Source: Microbacterium murale (GTDB lineage: Bacteria; Actinomycetota; Actinomycetes; Actinomycetales; Microbacteriaceae). Taken from it: DNA of 64,000 nucleotides. Both the position numbers and the translations under genes were made by a program. The number at the start of each line of letters is the position of its first letter. Within the stretch, counting starts at the first letter, position 1. Positions 17,145-26,802 of this stretch are shown piece by piece. The stretch lies in contig NZ_JAUSXK010000001.1 in assembly GCF_030815955.1 (NCBI RefSeq), positions 1,798,001-1,862,000 of the forward strand, given 5' to 3'. The notes below the pieces were generated by a model. The model was not told the origin of the DNA. It searched no databases and saw only the letters and a list, made by a program, of their open reading frames with translations.

Positions 17145-18656
17145 TCAGGATCGGGCCGGCCCGAGAGGCAGTGCGACCGGTGAGAAGTCGTAGATCGTGT
17201 ACTGGCCGCACGCGATCACATCTGTCGGCATCGCGTTCGTGCCCAATGCCCAGGATGTGCTCTGCGCATCCTCGATGAGGAATGTGACCTCACCCGCTTC
17301 GAAGTCTGAGCGATTGATGAGCCACGCGTATGCGTTCAGCTGATGGTCGACCTGAATGAGCTGCGACGGATCGTCCAGGTGCAGCTTCGGCAGCCGGACG
17401 GTCCAGAACTGTCCGGCGCCCACCTGTCCCGACGCGTTCACCCATTCGCTCACGCAGGTGAGGTCGGCATTCGGATGCTGCGCGGTCGCGGCCACGCGGG
17501 GAGTGCTGAGGCCCGCACCGACGACCAGCAGGACGCCGGCGCCGGCGGTCATGGCGACGACGGCCCGCTGCGGAACTCGCAGAGCCCGCGGCGAGGCGAC
17601 CAGTCCGAGGATGGGCGCGAAGGCCACGGGTTCGAGATACCGGGCGGCATGGGTGCCGAGCGCGACGGCGCCGACAGCCACGAGCACCGGCAGCAGCCAT
17701 GCCGCCACCGCCACGACCCGCGCGCCACGAGTGGGCGCGCGGACGGACTGCACGATCGCGAGCAGCAGCAGAGCTGTCAGCAGCACTGCGCCGAGCGCGC
17801 CGAGCGGAGCGGACAGACGCTCGGCGAGAAGCTCGCCGTAGTAGCGGACCGATTGCGGCCAGAGCGTGGGCTGCGCGTAGGCGGAGCCGTCGTTGGCGAT
17901 CCATTCCGAAAGCGGAATGCGAGCGACGAAACCTGCCGCAGTCCCGCCGACGATCCAGACGAACAAGGGAATCGCATGACCGCGTGAGCGCTGGTACACG
18001 GCGGAGACGCCGAGCAGCAGGCCAAGCGGCACCGTGGCCCACGCCGCGTAGAGCGGGTTGGACAGGGTGGACACAGCCGCGATGACCCCGAGCACTGCAG
18101 GCAACCGCCACCGAACTCGCACTGTTCCGTCGAACACGCGTCGCACGATCCCGATGCTCAGGACGACAGCGATCACCGTGGCCGAGTAGTACGTCGTCGT
18201 CGCGAGCAGTGACGCCAGTTCGAGCGAGTCACGGGAAGCGGAGGTCTCGGTCATCGCGAGGACGCCGAACATGCTGACAGCGAGAAGCGACCATGCCACG
18301 GGGGCGGATCCCTCGCGTCGTCGGCCAGCAGCCAGTCGGACAGCCCCGTACAGCGCCGTCAGGTTCACGACGGCATTGATCACGAATACGGCATTGACGT
18401 CGAGAGCGAACACTCTTCCCAGCATCCAGAGCAGTCCGAACACCACGATCTCCGGCAGGAACAGCACGCTGGACATCACCCAGTCGAAGGATTCCCCTTC
18501 GGACACGGAACGCACGAGCAACGCGACGACCAGTGAGTCACTGTCCCTGAACAGCAGATCAGCGCGCGCCGTCGTCGCGACTTGGGCCACCGTGACGACG
18601 GCGATCAGCACGGCGGCGAGCCAGCCGCACAGCTCGCGGACCCACGTTTGTCGCAT
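17145..18656 (-). CDS. Large polytopic membrane protein of unknown function
   Basis: This 503-residue protein has about eleven hydrophobic segments. They are followed by a soluble C-terminal domain of about 110 residues with two or three cysteines (ADLTCVSEWVN, DVIACGQYTIYDF) that could form a disulfide outside the membrane. The overall plan resembles GT-C-type membrane glycosyltransferases, and a short DSDS after the first segment might be the acidic loop motif, but no clear catalytic signature is present, so function is unknown. The ATG at 18656 has AAAGAG upstream; a TTG two codons earlier is possible. It is divergent from the Mrp operon. Confidence 0.6.
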   Translation of the reverse strand: MRQTWVRELCGWLAAVLIAVVTVAQVATTARADLLFRDSDSLVVALLVRSVSEGESFDWVMSSVLFLPEIVVFGLLWMLGRVFALDVNAVFVINAVVNLTALYGAVRLAAGRRREGSAPVAWSLLAVSMFGVLAMTETSASRDSLELASLLATTTYYSATVIAVVLSIGIVRRVFDGTVRVRWRLPAVLGVIAAVSTLSNPLYAAWATVPLGLLLGVSAVYQRSRGHAIPLFVWIVGGTAAGFVARIPLSEWIANDGSAYAQPTLWPQSVRYYGELLAERLSAPLGALGAVLLTALLLLAIVQSVRAPTRGARVVAVAAWLLPVLVAVGAVALGTHAARYLEPVAFAPILGLVASPRALRVPQRAVVAMTAGAGVLLVVGAGLSTPRVAATAQHPNADLTCVSEWVNASGQVGAGQFWTVRLPKLHLDDPSQLIQVDHQLNAYAWLINRSDFEAGEVTFLIEDAQSTSWALGTNAMPTDVIACGQYTIYDFSPVALPLGPARS

Positions 18657-18785
18657 GTCCAATACTCTTTCATGCCTGCTTCTGTGTCGATCACGGGACT
18701 CTCGGCGTGCACGAGCCGGTAAACTCTAAGAAATCCCCCGCCCGCCTGTGCCGCAAGGCCGCGACGAGCCATTGAGGAGCCGCTT

Positions 18786-21731
18786 ATGCTGTTGCTCCTT
18801 GCCGTGTTCCTTCTCGGGGCTCTTGTTCTTCCCGTGTTGGTACGTTGGCTCGGGGCGCGAGCGTTCGCGGTCGGGGCTCTCATACCCGCTGCGGCATTCG
18901 TTCAGGCGCTGGTGATGACGCCGCAGGTGCTGACCGGTGATTCCCCACCGTTCGAGAGCGTGGAGTGGATCCCCCAGCTCGGCCTGAATCTGTCGATGCG
19001 CATGGACGTGCTCGGGTGGGTGCTGACGCTGATCGTCACCGGGGTCGGCGCTCTCGTGCTGCTCTACTGCCGCTGGTACTTCCATGACGAGGCCGCGGGC
19101 CTCGGACAGTTCGCCGGCGTCCTGCTCGGCTTCGCCGGGGCCATGTACGGACTCGTCCTCACCGACGATCTCGTCATCCTCGTGATGTTCTGGGAAGTCA
19201 CGAGCATCCTTTCCTATCTGCTCATCGGCCACTACCGCCGCCGTGCGGCAAGCCGTCGTGCCGCGCTGCAGGCGCTGCTGGTCACCACCCTCGGCGGGCT
19301 CGTCATGTTCGTCGGCGTCGTACTGCTCGTCGTCGACACCGGCACCTCGAGCATCACCGAGATGCTCGAACTCGCGCCGACAGGGCCGCTCGTGAATGCG
19401 GCGATCGTGATGCTGCTGGTCGGCGCTCTCAGCAAGTCGGCGATATTCCCGTTCCACTTCTGGCTGCCGGGTGCGATGGCGGCGCCTACACCGGTCAGCG
19501 CATATCTGCACGCCGCGGCAATGGTGAAGGCGGGAATCTACCTCGTGGCCCGGTTCGCGCCGATCTTCGCGCTGTCCGAGCCGTGGCGACCCATCGTGAT
19601 CTCCTTCGGGGTCTTCACGATGCTGCTCGGCGGCATCCAAGCGCTGCGAGAGACAGACCTCAAGCGCATCCTGGCATTCGGTACAGTCAGTCAACTCGGG
19701 TTCTTCACGGTCATGGTCGGCTACGGCACGCAGGCGACTGCGCTCGCTGGACTCGCGCTGGTGATCGGGCATGCACTGTTCAAGTCGGCCCTGTTCCTCA
19801 TCGTCGGCGTCATCGACCGCCAGCTCTCCACTCGTGACATCGATGAGCTGTCGGGTGTGGGCAGACAGGCGCCCGTAATGGCGACGATCTCGTTCATCTC
19901 GGTCGCCTCGATGGCAGGCGTCGCACCGACCATCGGGTTCGTCGCCAAGGAATCGGCGCTCACCGGACTGCTCGACGATGCTGTCGGCGGTTCACCGTGG
20001 GCTCTGGTCGCATTGATCGGTGTCGTTCTCGGATCCATGCTCACTGCGGCATATGGTGTCAGGTTCCTGTGGGGAGCGTTTTGGAAGAAGCGCGACGAGC
20101 GTGGCCAGCGGATGCCGGACACCGTCTGGCCAGACCCCCCGGTGGGCTTCCTCTCCGCTCCGATCATCCTCGGCGGAGCGACCATCGCCCTGGGAATCGG
20201 TGCGCCGGCGCTCGACACCGCACTGCACGGCTACGCCGTGACCGCGGTACGCGGTCTCGACCCGGAGGGCGTCGCGAACGAGGGCCCGGGCCATCTGGCC
20301 CTGTGGCACGGGTTCGAGCCGGCGCTGGGTATATCGGTGCTGTCCGTCGTGCTCGGCATCGGCCTGTTCCTGCTCAGCAGACGAACCGGCTGGGACCGCA
20401 GGGCGCGAATGCTGAAGTTCACCGCCGCGGACGCGTACTTCGTCGTGATGCGCGGCATCGACCGACTCTCAGTGATCACCACCACCCTCACTCAGCGAGG
20501 CTCTCTGCCGGTCTATGTCGGCACGATCTTCGTCGTGTTCGTCGCCGCGGAGACGACCGCGCTCCTCGCGAGTGACATCGATCAGCTCAACCTCTCCGCC
20601 TGGCACACCCCGACCCAGATCGCCGTCGCACCGATCATGGCCATCGCCGCGGTCTTCGCGGTGCAGGCACGCAAGCGCTACACCGGCGTCGTGCTGGTCT
20701 CGGTGTCCGGCCTCGGCATGGTCGCCTTGTTCGCGACGAGCGGTGCCCCCGACCTCGCTCTCACCCAGATCCTCGTCGAGACCGTCACCATGGTCACCTT
20801 CGCCCTGGTCCTGAGGCGCCTTCCGTCGCGCATGGGCGAGCACAACGCCTCTGTCTCGCGCATCCCGCGAGCTGTGCTGGCGATCGGCGTCGGCGTCACG
20901 ATGGCGTTCATCGCAGTCGTCGCGACCCAGGCCCGCATCACTGATCCGATCTCGGTCTCGTTCGCTGAACTCGCCTATGAGATCGGCCACGGCAAGAACG
21001 TCGTCAATGTCGCACTCGTCGATCTCCGTGGCTGGGACACGATGGGGGAGCTCTCCGTCCTCGTGCTCGCCGCCACCGGCGTGGCCTCGCTCGTGTTCGT
21101 CACTCATCGTGCCGACATGCTCTCCCAGCGGCCCTCTCTGCCGGAGCACTCGCGACGCCGGACGCGGATCGCTCCGCTCGTCGAGACGACGGACGGCATC
21201 CGCTTCCAGACCACCGAGAATCGCAGCAGCCCGCGCGCGTGGCTCATCGGCGGGCAGCAGATGAAGCCTGAGAACCGGTCGATCCTGCTCGAAGTGATCG
21301 TTCGCATCCTCTTCCACACGATCATCGTGGTCTCCATCTATCTGCTCTTCGCCGGCCACAACGGTCCCGGTGGTGGTTTCGCCGGAGGTCTCGTCGCCGG
21401 GATGGCGCTCGTCATGCGCTACATCGCGGGCGGACGCTGGGAGCTCGGCGCCGCCGCCCCAGCGGACGCCGGGCGCCTGCTGGGCTTCGGGCTCATCCTC
21501 GCCGTCGGAACGGCGGTGCTGCCGTTGTTCTTCGGCCTCGCACCGCTGACCAGCTCGTTCTGGGAGTGGGAGATCCCCGGCCTCGGCCACATGGAGTTCG
21601 TCACGTCGACGATCTTCGACATCGGCGTCTACCTCGTCGTCATCGGACTCGTGCTCGATGTACTGCGCAGCCTCGGTGCCGAGGTCGATCGCCAGGCGCA
21701 GCAGATGCGTGCGCGGGGGGTGAGCATCTGA
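18786..21731 (+). CDS. mrpA: Mrp Na+/H+ antiporter subunit A with fused MrpB domain
   Basis: This 981-residue protein contains the proton-pumping antiporter domain related to complex I NuoL/ND5. Key ion-path residues are visible in MFWEVTSILSYLL and in KSAIFPFHFWLPGAM, then HAAAMVKAGIYL. The C-terminal 150-200 residues match MrpB (from about ILLEVIVRILFHTIIVVSIYLLF through GGGFAGGLVAGMAL), so A and B are one polypeptide. The complex exchanges cytoplasmic Na+ (or other cations) for protons and supports pH and salt tolerance. It starts 123 bases from a divergent gene, where a promoter must lie, and leads the A-C-D-E-F-G operon. Confidence 0.95.
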   Translation: MLLLLAVFLLGALVLPVLVRWLGARAFAVGALIPAAAFVQALVMTPQVLTGDSPPFESVEWIPQLGLNLSMRMDVLGWVLTLIVTGVGALVLLYCRWYFHDEAAGLGQFAGVLLGFAGAMYGLVLTDDLVILVMFWEVTSILSYLLIGHYRRRAASRRAALQALLVTTLGGLVMFVGVVLLVVDTGTSSITEMLELAPTGPLVNAAIVMLLVGALSKSAIFPFHFWLPGAMAAPTPVSAYLHAAAMVKAGIYLVARFAPIFALSEPWRPIVISFGVFTMLLGGIQALRETDLKRILAFGTVSQLGFFTVMVGYGTQATALAGLALVIGHALFKSALFLIVGVIDRQLSTRDIDELSGVGRQAPVMATISFISVASMAGVAPTIGFVAKESALTGLLDDAVGGSPWALVALIGVVLGSMLTAAYGVRFLWGAFWKKRDERGQRMPDTVWPDPPVGFLSAPIILGGATIALGIGAPALDTALHGYAVTAVRGLDPEGVANEGPGHLALWHGFEPALGISVLSVVLGIGLFLLSRRTGWDRRARMLKFTAADAYFVVMRGIDRLSVITTTLTQRGSLPVYVGTIFVVFVAAETTALLASDIDQLNLSAWHTPTQIAVAPIMAIAAVFAVQARKRYTGVVLVSVSGLGMVALFATSGAPDLALTQILVETVTMVTFALVLRRLPSRMGEHNASVSRIPRAVLAIGVGVTMAFIAVVATQARITDPISVSFAELAYEIGHGKNVVNVALVDLRGWDTMGELSVLVLAATGVASLVFVTHRADMLSQRPSLPEHSRRRTRIAPLVETTDGIRFQTTENRSSPRAWLIGGQQMKPENRSILLEVIVRILFHTIIVVSIYLLFAGHNGPGGGFAGGLVAGMALVMRYIAGGRWELGAAAPADAGRLLGFGLILAVGTAVLPLFFGLAPLTSSFWEWEIPGLGHMEFVTSTIFDIGVYLVVIGLVLDVLRSLGAEVDRQAQQMRARGVSI

Positions 21732-22285
21732 TGGATGTCTCACTCACCCTCATCATCGTGATGGCGATTCTCTTCGCCTGCGGCGTGTACGCCATGCTCG
21801 AACGCAGCCTCACCCGCGTGCTCATCGGCTTCCTTCTGCTGGGAAACGCCACCAACCTGCTTCTCCTGATCGTCATGGGCGTGCCGGGCAACGCCCCGTT
21901 CTTCGGTACCGAGGGCACGTTGAGCGATCCGTTGCCGCAGGCGCTCACGCTCACCGCCATCGTCATCACCTTTGCGGTCTCCGCGTTCCTGCTCGCTCTC
22001 ATCTACCGCTCCTGGCAGCTCGGCCAGGCCGACACCGTCGAGGACGACGAGGCCGACATCGCACTGCGCGAGCGCACCGATGCAGACGAAGACGTCATGG
22101 ACGACGAAGGGGATGCCGAAGACGAAGAGGCCACGACCGACTTCGTGGACGTGCGCACTTCGCCGATCACCGTGCTGCAGATGCGGGATCACGCCTCGAT
22201 CCGCGACGACGCTCCGATGGATCGGCCGTGGTCGCCCACTGACTCGGCACCCCCGGCATCCGACGACGAGGAGGACCGCACATGA
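21731..22285 (+). CDS. mrpC: Mrp antiporter subunit C with acidic C-terminal extension
   Basis: The first 105 residues are the three-helix MrpC/NuoK-like protein (start MDVSLTLIIVMAILFACGVY, with GNATNLLLLIVMG and the third helix). Most MrpC proteins stop near 110-125 residues. This one adds about 75 hydrophilic residues rich in Asp and Glu (for example DEDVMDDEGDAEDEEA), which could be a cytoplasmic cation-binding or regulatory tail. The start overlaps mrpA by one base (TGATG), and the stop overlaps mrpD by ATGA. Long upstream frame residues are ignored because they are the mrpA 3' end in another frame. Confidence 0.93.
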   Translation: MDVSLTLIIVMAILFACGVYAMLERSLTRVLIGFLLLGNATNLLLLIVMGVPGNAPFFGTEGTLSDPLPQALTLTAIVITFAVSAFLLALIYRSWQLGQADTVEDDEADIALRERTDADEDVMDDEGDAEDEEATTDFVDVRTSPITVLQMRDHASIRDDAPMDRPWSPTDSAPPASDDEEDRT

Positions 22286-23835
22286 GTGCGCTCGTCCCCC
22301 TGCTCGTCGCGCTCCCGCTTCTGGGGGCGGCGATCACTCTGGTGTTCGGCCGCAGCCCTCGCCTGCAGGTGTTCGTCACGGTCGCGGCCCTCGCAGCAGT
22401 GGCGGTCATCGCCGCGGTGCTGCTCATCGCCGTCGACGGCGGCTCGCCGCTGGCCGTCTCCGTCGGCGGGTGGCCGGTGCCGTTCGGCATCGTGCTCTAC
22501 GTCGACAGGCTCGCCGCCCTGCTCGTGCTGATCTCCAGCATCGTGCTGCTCGCGGTGCTGCTGTTCTCGATCGGCCAGGGTGCCGCAGACGGCACGGACG
22601 AGACCCCGATCTCGATCTTCAACCCGTCGTACCTGATCCTCGCGGCCGGCATATTCAACGCCTTCATCGCCGGTGATCTGTTCAACCTCTATGTGGGCTT
22701 CGAGATCCTGCTGGTCGCGTCGTATGTGTTGATCACACTCGGCAGCACGGAGTCGCGCATCCGCACCGGTGCGGTGTACATCGTCGTCTCGCTCGTGTCG
22801 TCGATCATCTTCCTCGCCTCGATCGCGATGATCTACGGCGCGCTCGGCACCGTGAACATGGTGCAGATCGCCGAGCGCATGACGGAACTGCCGCAGGAGA
22901 CGCAGCTCGTGCTGCACCTGATGCTCGTGGTCGCGTTCGGGATCAAGGCGGCCATCTTCCCGGTGTCGTTCTGGCTGCCGGACTCCTATCCGACCGCCCC
23001 CGCACCGGTGACTGCCGTGTTCGCTGGCCTGCTGACGAAGGTCGGCGTCTACGCGCTGATCCGCACCGAGACGCAGCTGTTCGCCGAGAACAGCATCGAC
23101 ACGTTGCTGCTGATCGTCGCACTTGCGACCATGATCATCGGCGTGCTCGGCGCCGTGGCGCAGGCCGAGCTGAAGAGGATTCTGTCGTTCACCCTCGTGA
23201 GCCACGTCGGCTACATGATCTTCGGCCTGGCCATCGCAACGCCCGCGGCGATCGGCGCCACGGTGTACTACATCGTTCACCACATCGTCGTGCAGACGAC
23301 CCTGTTCCTCGCCGTCGGACTCATCGAGCGAAGAGCCGGCAGCACGTCGATCCTCAGGGTCAAGGGTCTGATGAAGGCGGCACCGCTGCTCGCAGTGCTC
23401 TACTTCGTGCCGGCCATCAACCTGGGCGGCCTGCCGCCGTTCTCCGGATTCATCGGCAAGTTCGCGCTGTTCGAGGCTGCGGCATCCGTCGGCACTCCGA
23501 TCATGATGGTGCTGATCTTCGGCGGCATCCTGACATCCCTGCTCACCCTCTACGCCCTCATGCGTGCGTGGAACCTCTCGTTCTGGCGTGAGGAGGAGGA
23601 CTCGGCGGAGACCGATGGTCGCATCGAGTACCTCGGCAACGCGCCAGCGGCCGACGAGCAGCAGGAGCGCCGTCGCATCCCGAAGATCATGACGCTCGCC
23701 ACCGGCGGGATGGTCGGTGTGACACTTCTGCTGACGATCTTCGCCGGGCCGCTGTATGCGCTGTGCGATCGCATCGGCGATGCGCTGCTTCAGCCGGTCA
23801 GCCTCGTGCAGCTGGAAGAGGAGGTGAGCCCGTGA
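22282..23835 (+). CDS. mrpD: Mrp antiporter subunit D
   Basis: The 517-residue protein is the NuoN/ND2-like antiporter subunit with about fourteen membrane segments. It keeps the Glu and Lys of the proton path (GFEILLVASYVLI and KAAIFPVSFWLPDSYPTAPAPV). A charged loop near the C-terminus (EEDSAETDGRIEYLGN) is family-typical variation. It overlaps mrpC by ATGA and mrpE by GTGA, indicating tight coupling. Together with MrpA it forms the two main ion channels of the complex. Confidence 0.95.
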   Translation: MSALVPLLVALPLLGAAITLVFGRSPRLQVFVTVAALAAVAVIAAVLLIAVDGGSPLAVSVGGWPVPFGIVLYVDRLAALLVLISSIVLLAVLLFSIGQGAADGTDETPISIFNPSYLILAAGIFNAFIAGDLFNLYVGFEILLVASYVLITLGSTESRIRTGAVYIVVSLVSSIIFLASIAMIYGALGTVNMVQIAERMTELPQETQLVLHLMLVVAFGIKAAIFPVSFWLPDSYPTAPAPVTAVFAGLLTKVGVYALIRTETQLFAENSIDTLLLIVALATMIIGVLGAVAQAELKRILSFTLVSHVGYMIFGLAIATPAAIGATVYYIVHHIVVQTTLFLAVGLIERRAGSTSILRVKGLMKAAPLLAVLYFVPAINLGGLPPFSGFIGKFALFEAAASVGTPIMMVLIFGGILTSLLTLYALMRAWNLSFWREEEDSAETDGRIEYLGNAPAADEQQERRRIPKIMTLATGGMVGVTLLLTIFAGPLYALCDRIGDALLQPVSLVQLEEEVSP

Positions 23836-24404
23836 CTCCCGAGACTCAGCGCCACCGCCTGCACGACGTGTGGCTGCAGCTCCCGTTCCTCGCGTGGCTC
23901 GTCGTGCTCTGGATGCTGCTGTGGAACCAGTTCACACTGCTGTCGTTCGTCACCGGACTCGTCGTCGCCGTCTTCGTCACGCGCGTCTTCCGTCTGCCGA
24001 CCATCGAACTCTCCGGCCGTGTCAACCTCTGGTACGGGGCGCTGTTCCTCGTGCAGTTCCTGTTCGCCGTCGTGCGCGGTGCGATCGCCGTGTCGATCCA
24101 GGTATTCGATTTCCGTCGTCAGCCCGGTGCGGCGATCATCGCGATACCGCTGCAGTACGCCGATGACCTGATCATGACGCACGTCTCGGTCACGTCTTCG
24201 CTGATCCCCGGTTCGCTGGTCGTCGAGACGGATCGTGACCGCCGCGTGCTGTACCTGCACATAATCGGCGTACGCACACGTGCCGACGCCGATGCGCAGC
24301 GCGACGGCATCCTGCGCTGGGAGAAGAGGATCGTGCGGGCGCTGGGCACTCCGGCGCAGTATCGTGCGCTGAAGGCCGACGAGCGCGCAGGGGGTGGGCG
24401 ATGA
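23832..24404 (+). CDS. mrpE: Mrp antiporter subunit E
   Basis: The 190-residue protein has two to three membrane segments followed by the soluble MrpE domain (VWLQLPFLAWLVVLWMLLWN, then the IPLQYADDLIMTHVSVTSSLIPG segment). It starts with GTG at 23832, which overlaps the mrpD stop by GTGA. The upstream frame is rejected as it lies inside mrpD. MrpE is an accessory subunit needed for full complex assembly. Confidence 0.92.
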   Translation: MTPETQRHRLHDVWLQLPFLAWLVVLWMLLWNQFTLLSFVTGLVVAVFVTRVFRLPTIELSGRVNLWYGALFLVQFLFAVVRGAIAVSIQVFDFRRQPGAAIIAIPLQYADDLIMTHVSVTSSLIPGSLVVETDRDRRVLYLHIIGVRTRADADAQRDGILRWEKRIVRALGTPAQYRALKADERAGGGR

Positions 24405-24670
24405 ACATACTGATGATCGTGATCGTGGCGGTGTTCAGCATCGCTGCCGTCCTGACCCTGTTCCGCATCATCCGCGGGCCGTCGATCCTCGATCGCGCCG
24501 TGGCATCCGATGTCCTCCTCACCGAGGTGATGTGCGTGCTGGGTGCGGAGATGGCGATCAACGGCCACACCCGCAGCATTCCGGTGCTGCTCATCATCGC
24601 CGCCGTCGGTGTGTTCGGGTCGATCTCGGTCGCCCGGTATGTGGCGAGAAGGGACAACACGACATCATGA
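24401..24670 (+). CDS. mrpF: Mrp antiporter subunit F
   Basis: This 89-residue, three-helix protein has the MrpF pattern IIRGPSILDRAVASDVL. The start ATG overlaps the mrpE stop by ATGA, and the stop overlaps mrpG by ATGA. MrpF resembles bile-acid resistance proteins and is a small core subunit of the antiporter. Confidence 0.93.
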   Translation: MNILMIVIVAVFSIAAVLTLFRIIRGPSILDRAVASDVLLTEVMCVLGAEMAINGHTRSIPVLLIIAAVGVFGSISVARYVARRDNTTS

Positions 24671-25056
24671 ACGTGTTCGACTTCGAGATTCCGGACGCCG
24701 TCATCGACGTCGCGGTACTGGTGCTGATCCTGTGCGGTGCGGTGCTGTGCCTCTCTGCGGCGGTGGGGCTGCTGCACTTCCGTGACGTGCCGTCCCGCCT
24801 GCACGCCGCGACCAAGCCGCAGGTGCTCGGGGTGATGCTGATCTGCCTGGCCGTCGCGCTCGCTCAGCGTTCCGTCGGCGGCATCCTGCTGGGCCTCGCG
24901 CTGGTGGCGCCGATCGTGCTGATGCAGTTCGCGACGGCTCCGCTGTCGGCGCACATGGTGGGTCGCCAGGCGTACCGCAACGGGACGACGGAGGAGCGCA
25001 GGCTCGTCGTCGACGAACTGGCCGAGTCGAAGCAGACCCCGCCCGGGGCCGGGTAG
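24667..25056 (+). CDS. mrpG: Mrp antiporter subunit G
   Basis: The 129-residue protein has three membrane segments and the MrpG signature GLLHFRDVPSRLHAATKPQVLGV. A short charged C-terminal tail follows. It is the last subunit in the operon, overlapping mrpF by ATGA. With A/B, C, D, E and F all present, the complex is complete. Confidence 0.93.
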   Translation: MNVFDFEIPDAVIDVAVLVLILCGAVLCLSAAVGLLHFRDVPSRLHAATKPQVLGVMLICLAVALAQRSVGGILLGLALVAPIVLMQFATAPLSAHMVGRQAYRNGTTEERRLVVDELAESKQTPPGAG

Positions 25057-25109
25057 TCCGGGCGGCGAGCCCGAAGTATCGTGGGCCGGAACGCGACGGA
25101 GGGGGACGA

Positions 25110-25949
25110 GTGAACGCACAGCCGGGATGGTACGACGCCGAGGTTCCAGGCGTGCAGCGCTGGTGGGACGGTGCGCAGTGGACGGCCCACGAACGCGGAG
25201 CGAGCTCAACGCCGGTCGTGGCGCAGCCGGTGCAGCACGTGGCTTTGCGTGCGCCGATGGGCTGGTTCCCGGTGTCGGGCGCGTCGGACGTGCGCTGGTG
25301 GGACGGTGCGCAATGGACGCCATACCGTCTTCGTGGTGGCAAGCCCCGCCCGGATGCTTTCGCCATCGAACCGGGAAGCAACGGATTCGTGCTCGGTTTC
25401 CTGTTCATCGTGCTCGGGATCACGCAGTTCAACACCTACAACCTCTCGGGGCAGCCCTTCTTCGCCTTCACCCCGGTGCTGTTCCTGGTGGCCGGTGCCC
25501 TCTGGCTCATCGGAGGATTGCGCACACGCCAGCTGACGAAACTTCCGGCTCCGTCGACCTCGCCCGTTCTCGATGCGTCGACCCGCCCGCTTCCCGGCGA
25601 GGTCGAGGGAGCAGGGGCCGGGTGGTTCGCGGTGTCCGGCCAGGTCAGTCGCTGGTGGACCGGAACCCGATGGAGCCCGTACGTCGGACAGAAGATCGGC
25701 GTACGGCCGACCCAGCACGGCGAGCGTTCGTTCCGAGTCTCGATGATCATCGGGTGGGTCTTCGCCATACTCGGCACGATCGGCACGGTGCTCGGTTTCG
25801 TGTTGATCTACGCGCTGGACCGGTGGGTGGGCGTGGCCATCGTGGTCCCCGGGCTGATCGGGGTGGTGGTCGGCGGGCTCGTGCTGGTGCTCACCTACGT
25901 CCGCCGGTACACGCTGATCCTCCCGCCGAAGGCTCCGCCGTTGGCCTGA
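25110..25949 (+). CDS. DUF2510 membrane protein with three WWDG modules
   Basis: Three copies of the short DUF2510 module are visible: GWYDAEVPGVQRWWDGAQWT (about residues 5-25), GWFPVSGASDVRWWDGAQWT (51-70) and a diverged GWFAVSGQVSRWWTGTRWS. Two hydrophobic segments lie between the second and third copies, and two more lie at the C-terminus. DUF2510 domains occur in many actinobacterial membrane proteins and have no known biochemical function. The GTG at 25110 follows GGAGGGGG. It lies 53 bases after the Mrp operon on the same strand and could be an extension of its transcript, but a functional link is not shown. Confidence 0.75.
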   Translation: MNAQPGWYDAEVPGVQRWWDGAQWTAHERGASSTPVVAQPVQHVALRAPMGWFPVSGASDVRWWDGAQWTPYRLRGGKPRPDAFAIEPGSNGFVLGFLFIVLGITQFNTYNLSGQPFFAFTPVLFLVAGALWLIGGLRTRQLTKLPAPSTSPVLDASTRPLPGEVEGAGAGWFAVSGQVSRWWTGTRWSPYVGQKIGVRPTQHGERSFRVSMIIGWVFAILGTIGTVLGFVLIYALDRWVGVAIVVPGLIGVVVGGLVLVLTYVRRYTLILPPKAPPLA

Positions 25950-25964
25950 CATCGGCCCGGCAGT

Positions 25965-26729
25965 TCAGAGCGAACGGGCAAACTCCGTGATCAGGGCGGC
26001 GGCGAGAGCCGCATCACTGATTAACGTGCCGTGGCCGTGGTCGGGGATCTCCTTCAGCTCGGCGGGCCCAGGCACGAGCGAGACGATCTCGCGGCACCAC
26101 GACACCGGCGCGAGGGGGTCGCGCTCGCCCCGCAGCACGAGCACCGGGCACTTGACCCTCGCGTAGGCCTTCTCCGGTTCGTGCACGACGGTGGCACGGA
26201 TCTTCCGGATGAGGTGCGGGCCGCCGCGCAGATACTCGCGCGCACCGCGCCAGAGCACGATCGGGCGCTCGCCGACGAGGTCGCGCAGCAGGTACGTGGC
26301 CTGTTCCCGGATGCTGCGTGTCGCGCTGTTCACCGTGGGGCCGGCGAGGACCAGCCCGTCGACCAGGTCCGGATGCCGTGCCGCGAGCTCGGCGCCGATC
26401 TGGCTGCCCATCGAATGGCCGATGATCACGGCATCCATGACGCCGATGCTGCGCAGGAAGGCCGCTATCAGGTCGGCGTGACGCGCCATGGTGAGAGTGC
26501 GCTCGGGCTCGGGTGCCTCGCCGAAACCAGGCAGGTCGAGGGCGATGATGCGACCGGGCAGGCGCTCGATGAAGTCGAGGTAAACGCTGCGGCCCATCCC
26601 GATCCCGTGCACGAGCACGTACGGTCGGCTGCCGGCGCCGAAGTCTTCGGCGATGAGGGTCGCACCGCCGTGCTCGAACTCGATGACGGATACGGCGACG
26701 CCCTCAGGAGCGAGAAGACGGGAAGGCAT
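25965..26729 (-). CDS. Alpha/beta-hydrolase
   Basis: This 254-residue alpha/beta-hydrolase fold protein has the oxyanion HG motif (VLVHGIGMG, about residues 37-45), the nucleophile elbow GHSMGS (Ser near residue 109), an acid in RGERDPLAP and a His in PDHGHGTL, forming the Ser-Asp-His triad. The substrate cannot be read; esterases, lactonases and haloperoxidase-like enzymes share this layout. It converges on the DUF2510 gene and is divergent from the MFS gene, so it is transcribed alone. Confidence 0.85.
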   Translation of the reverse strand: MPSRLLAPEGVAVSVIEFEHGGATLIAEDFGAGSRPYVLVHGIGMGRSVYLDFIERLPGRIIALDLPGFGEAPEPERTLTMARHADLIAAFLRSIGVMDAVIIGHSMGSQIGAELAARHPDLVDGLVLAGPTVNSATRSIREQATYLLRDLVGERPIVLWRGAREYLRGGPHLIRKIRATVVHEPEKAYARVKCPVLVLRGERDPLAPVSWCREIVSLVPGPAELKEIPDHGHGTLISDAALAAALITEFARSL

Positions 26730-26802
26730 GAATCGACCCTATCGAGGGATGCCGTCCGCCGGCCTGAACGAGCGGTGTCCGCGCTCTGTGTGAAACTGTC
26801 AT

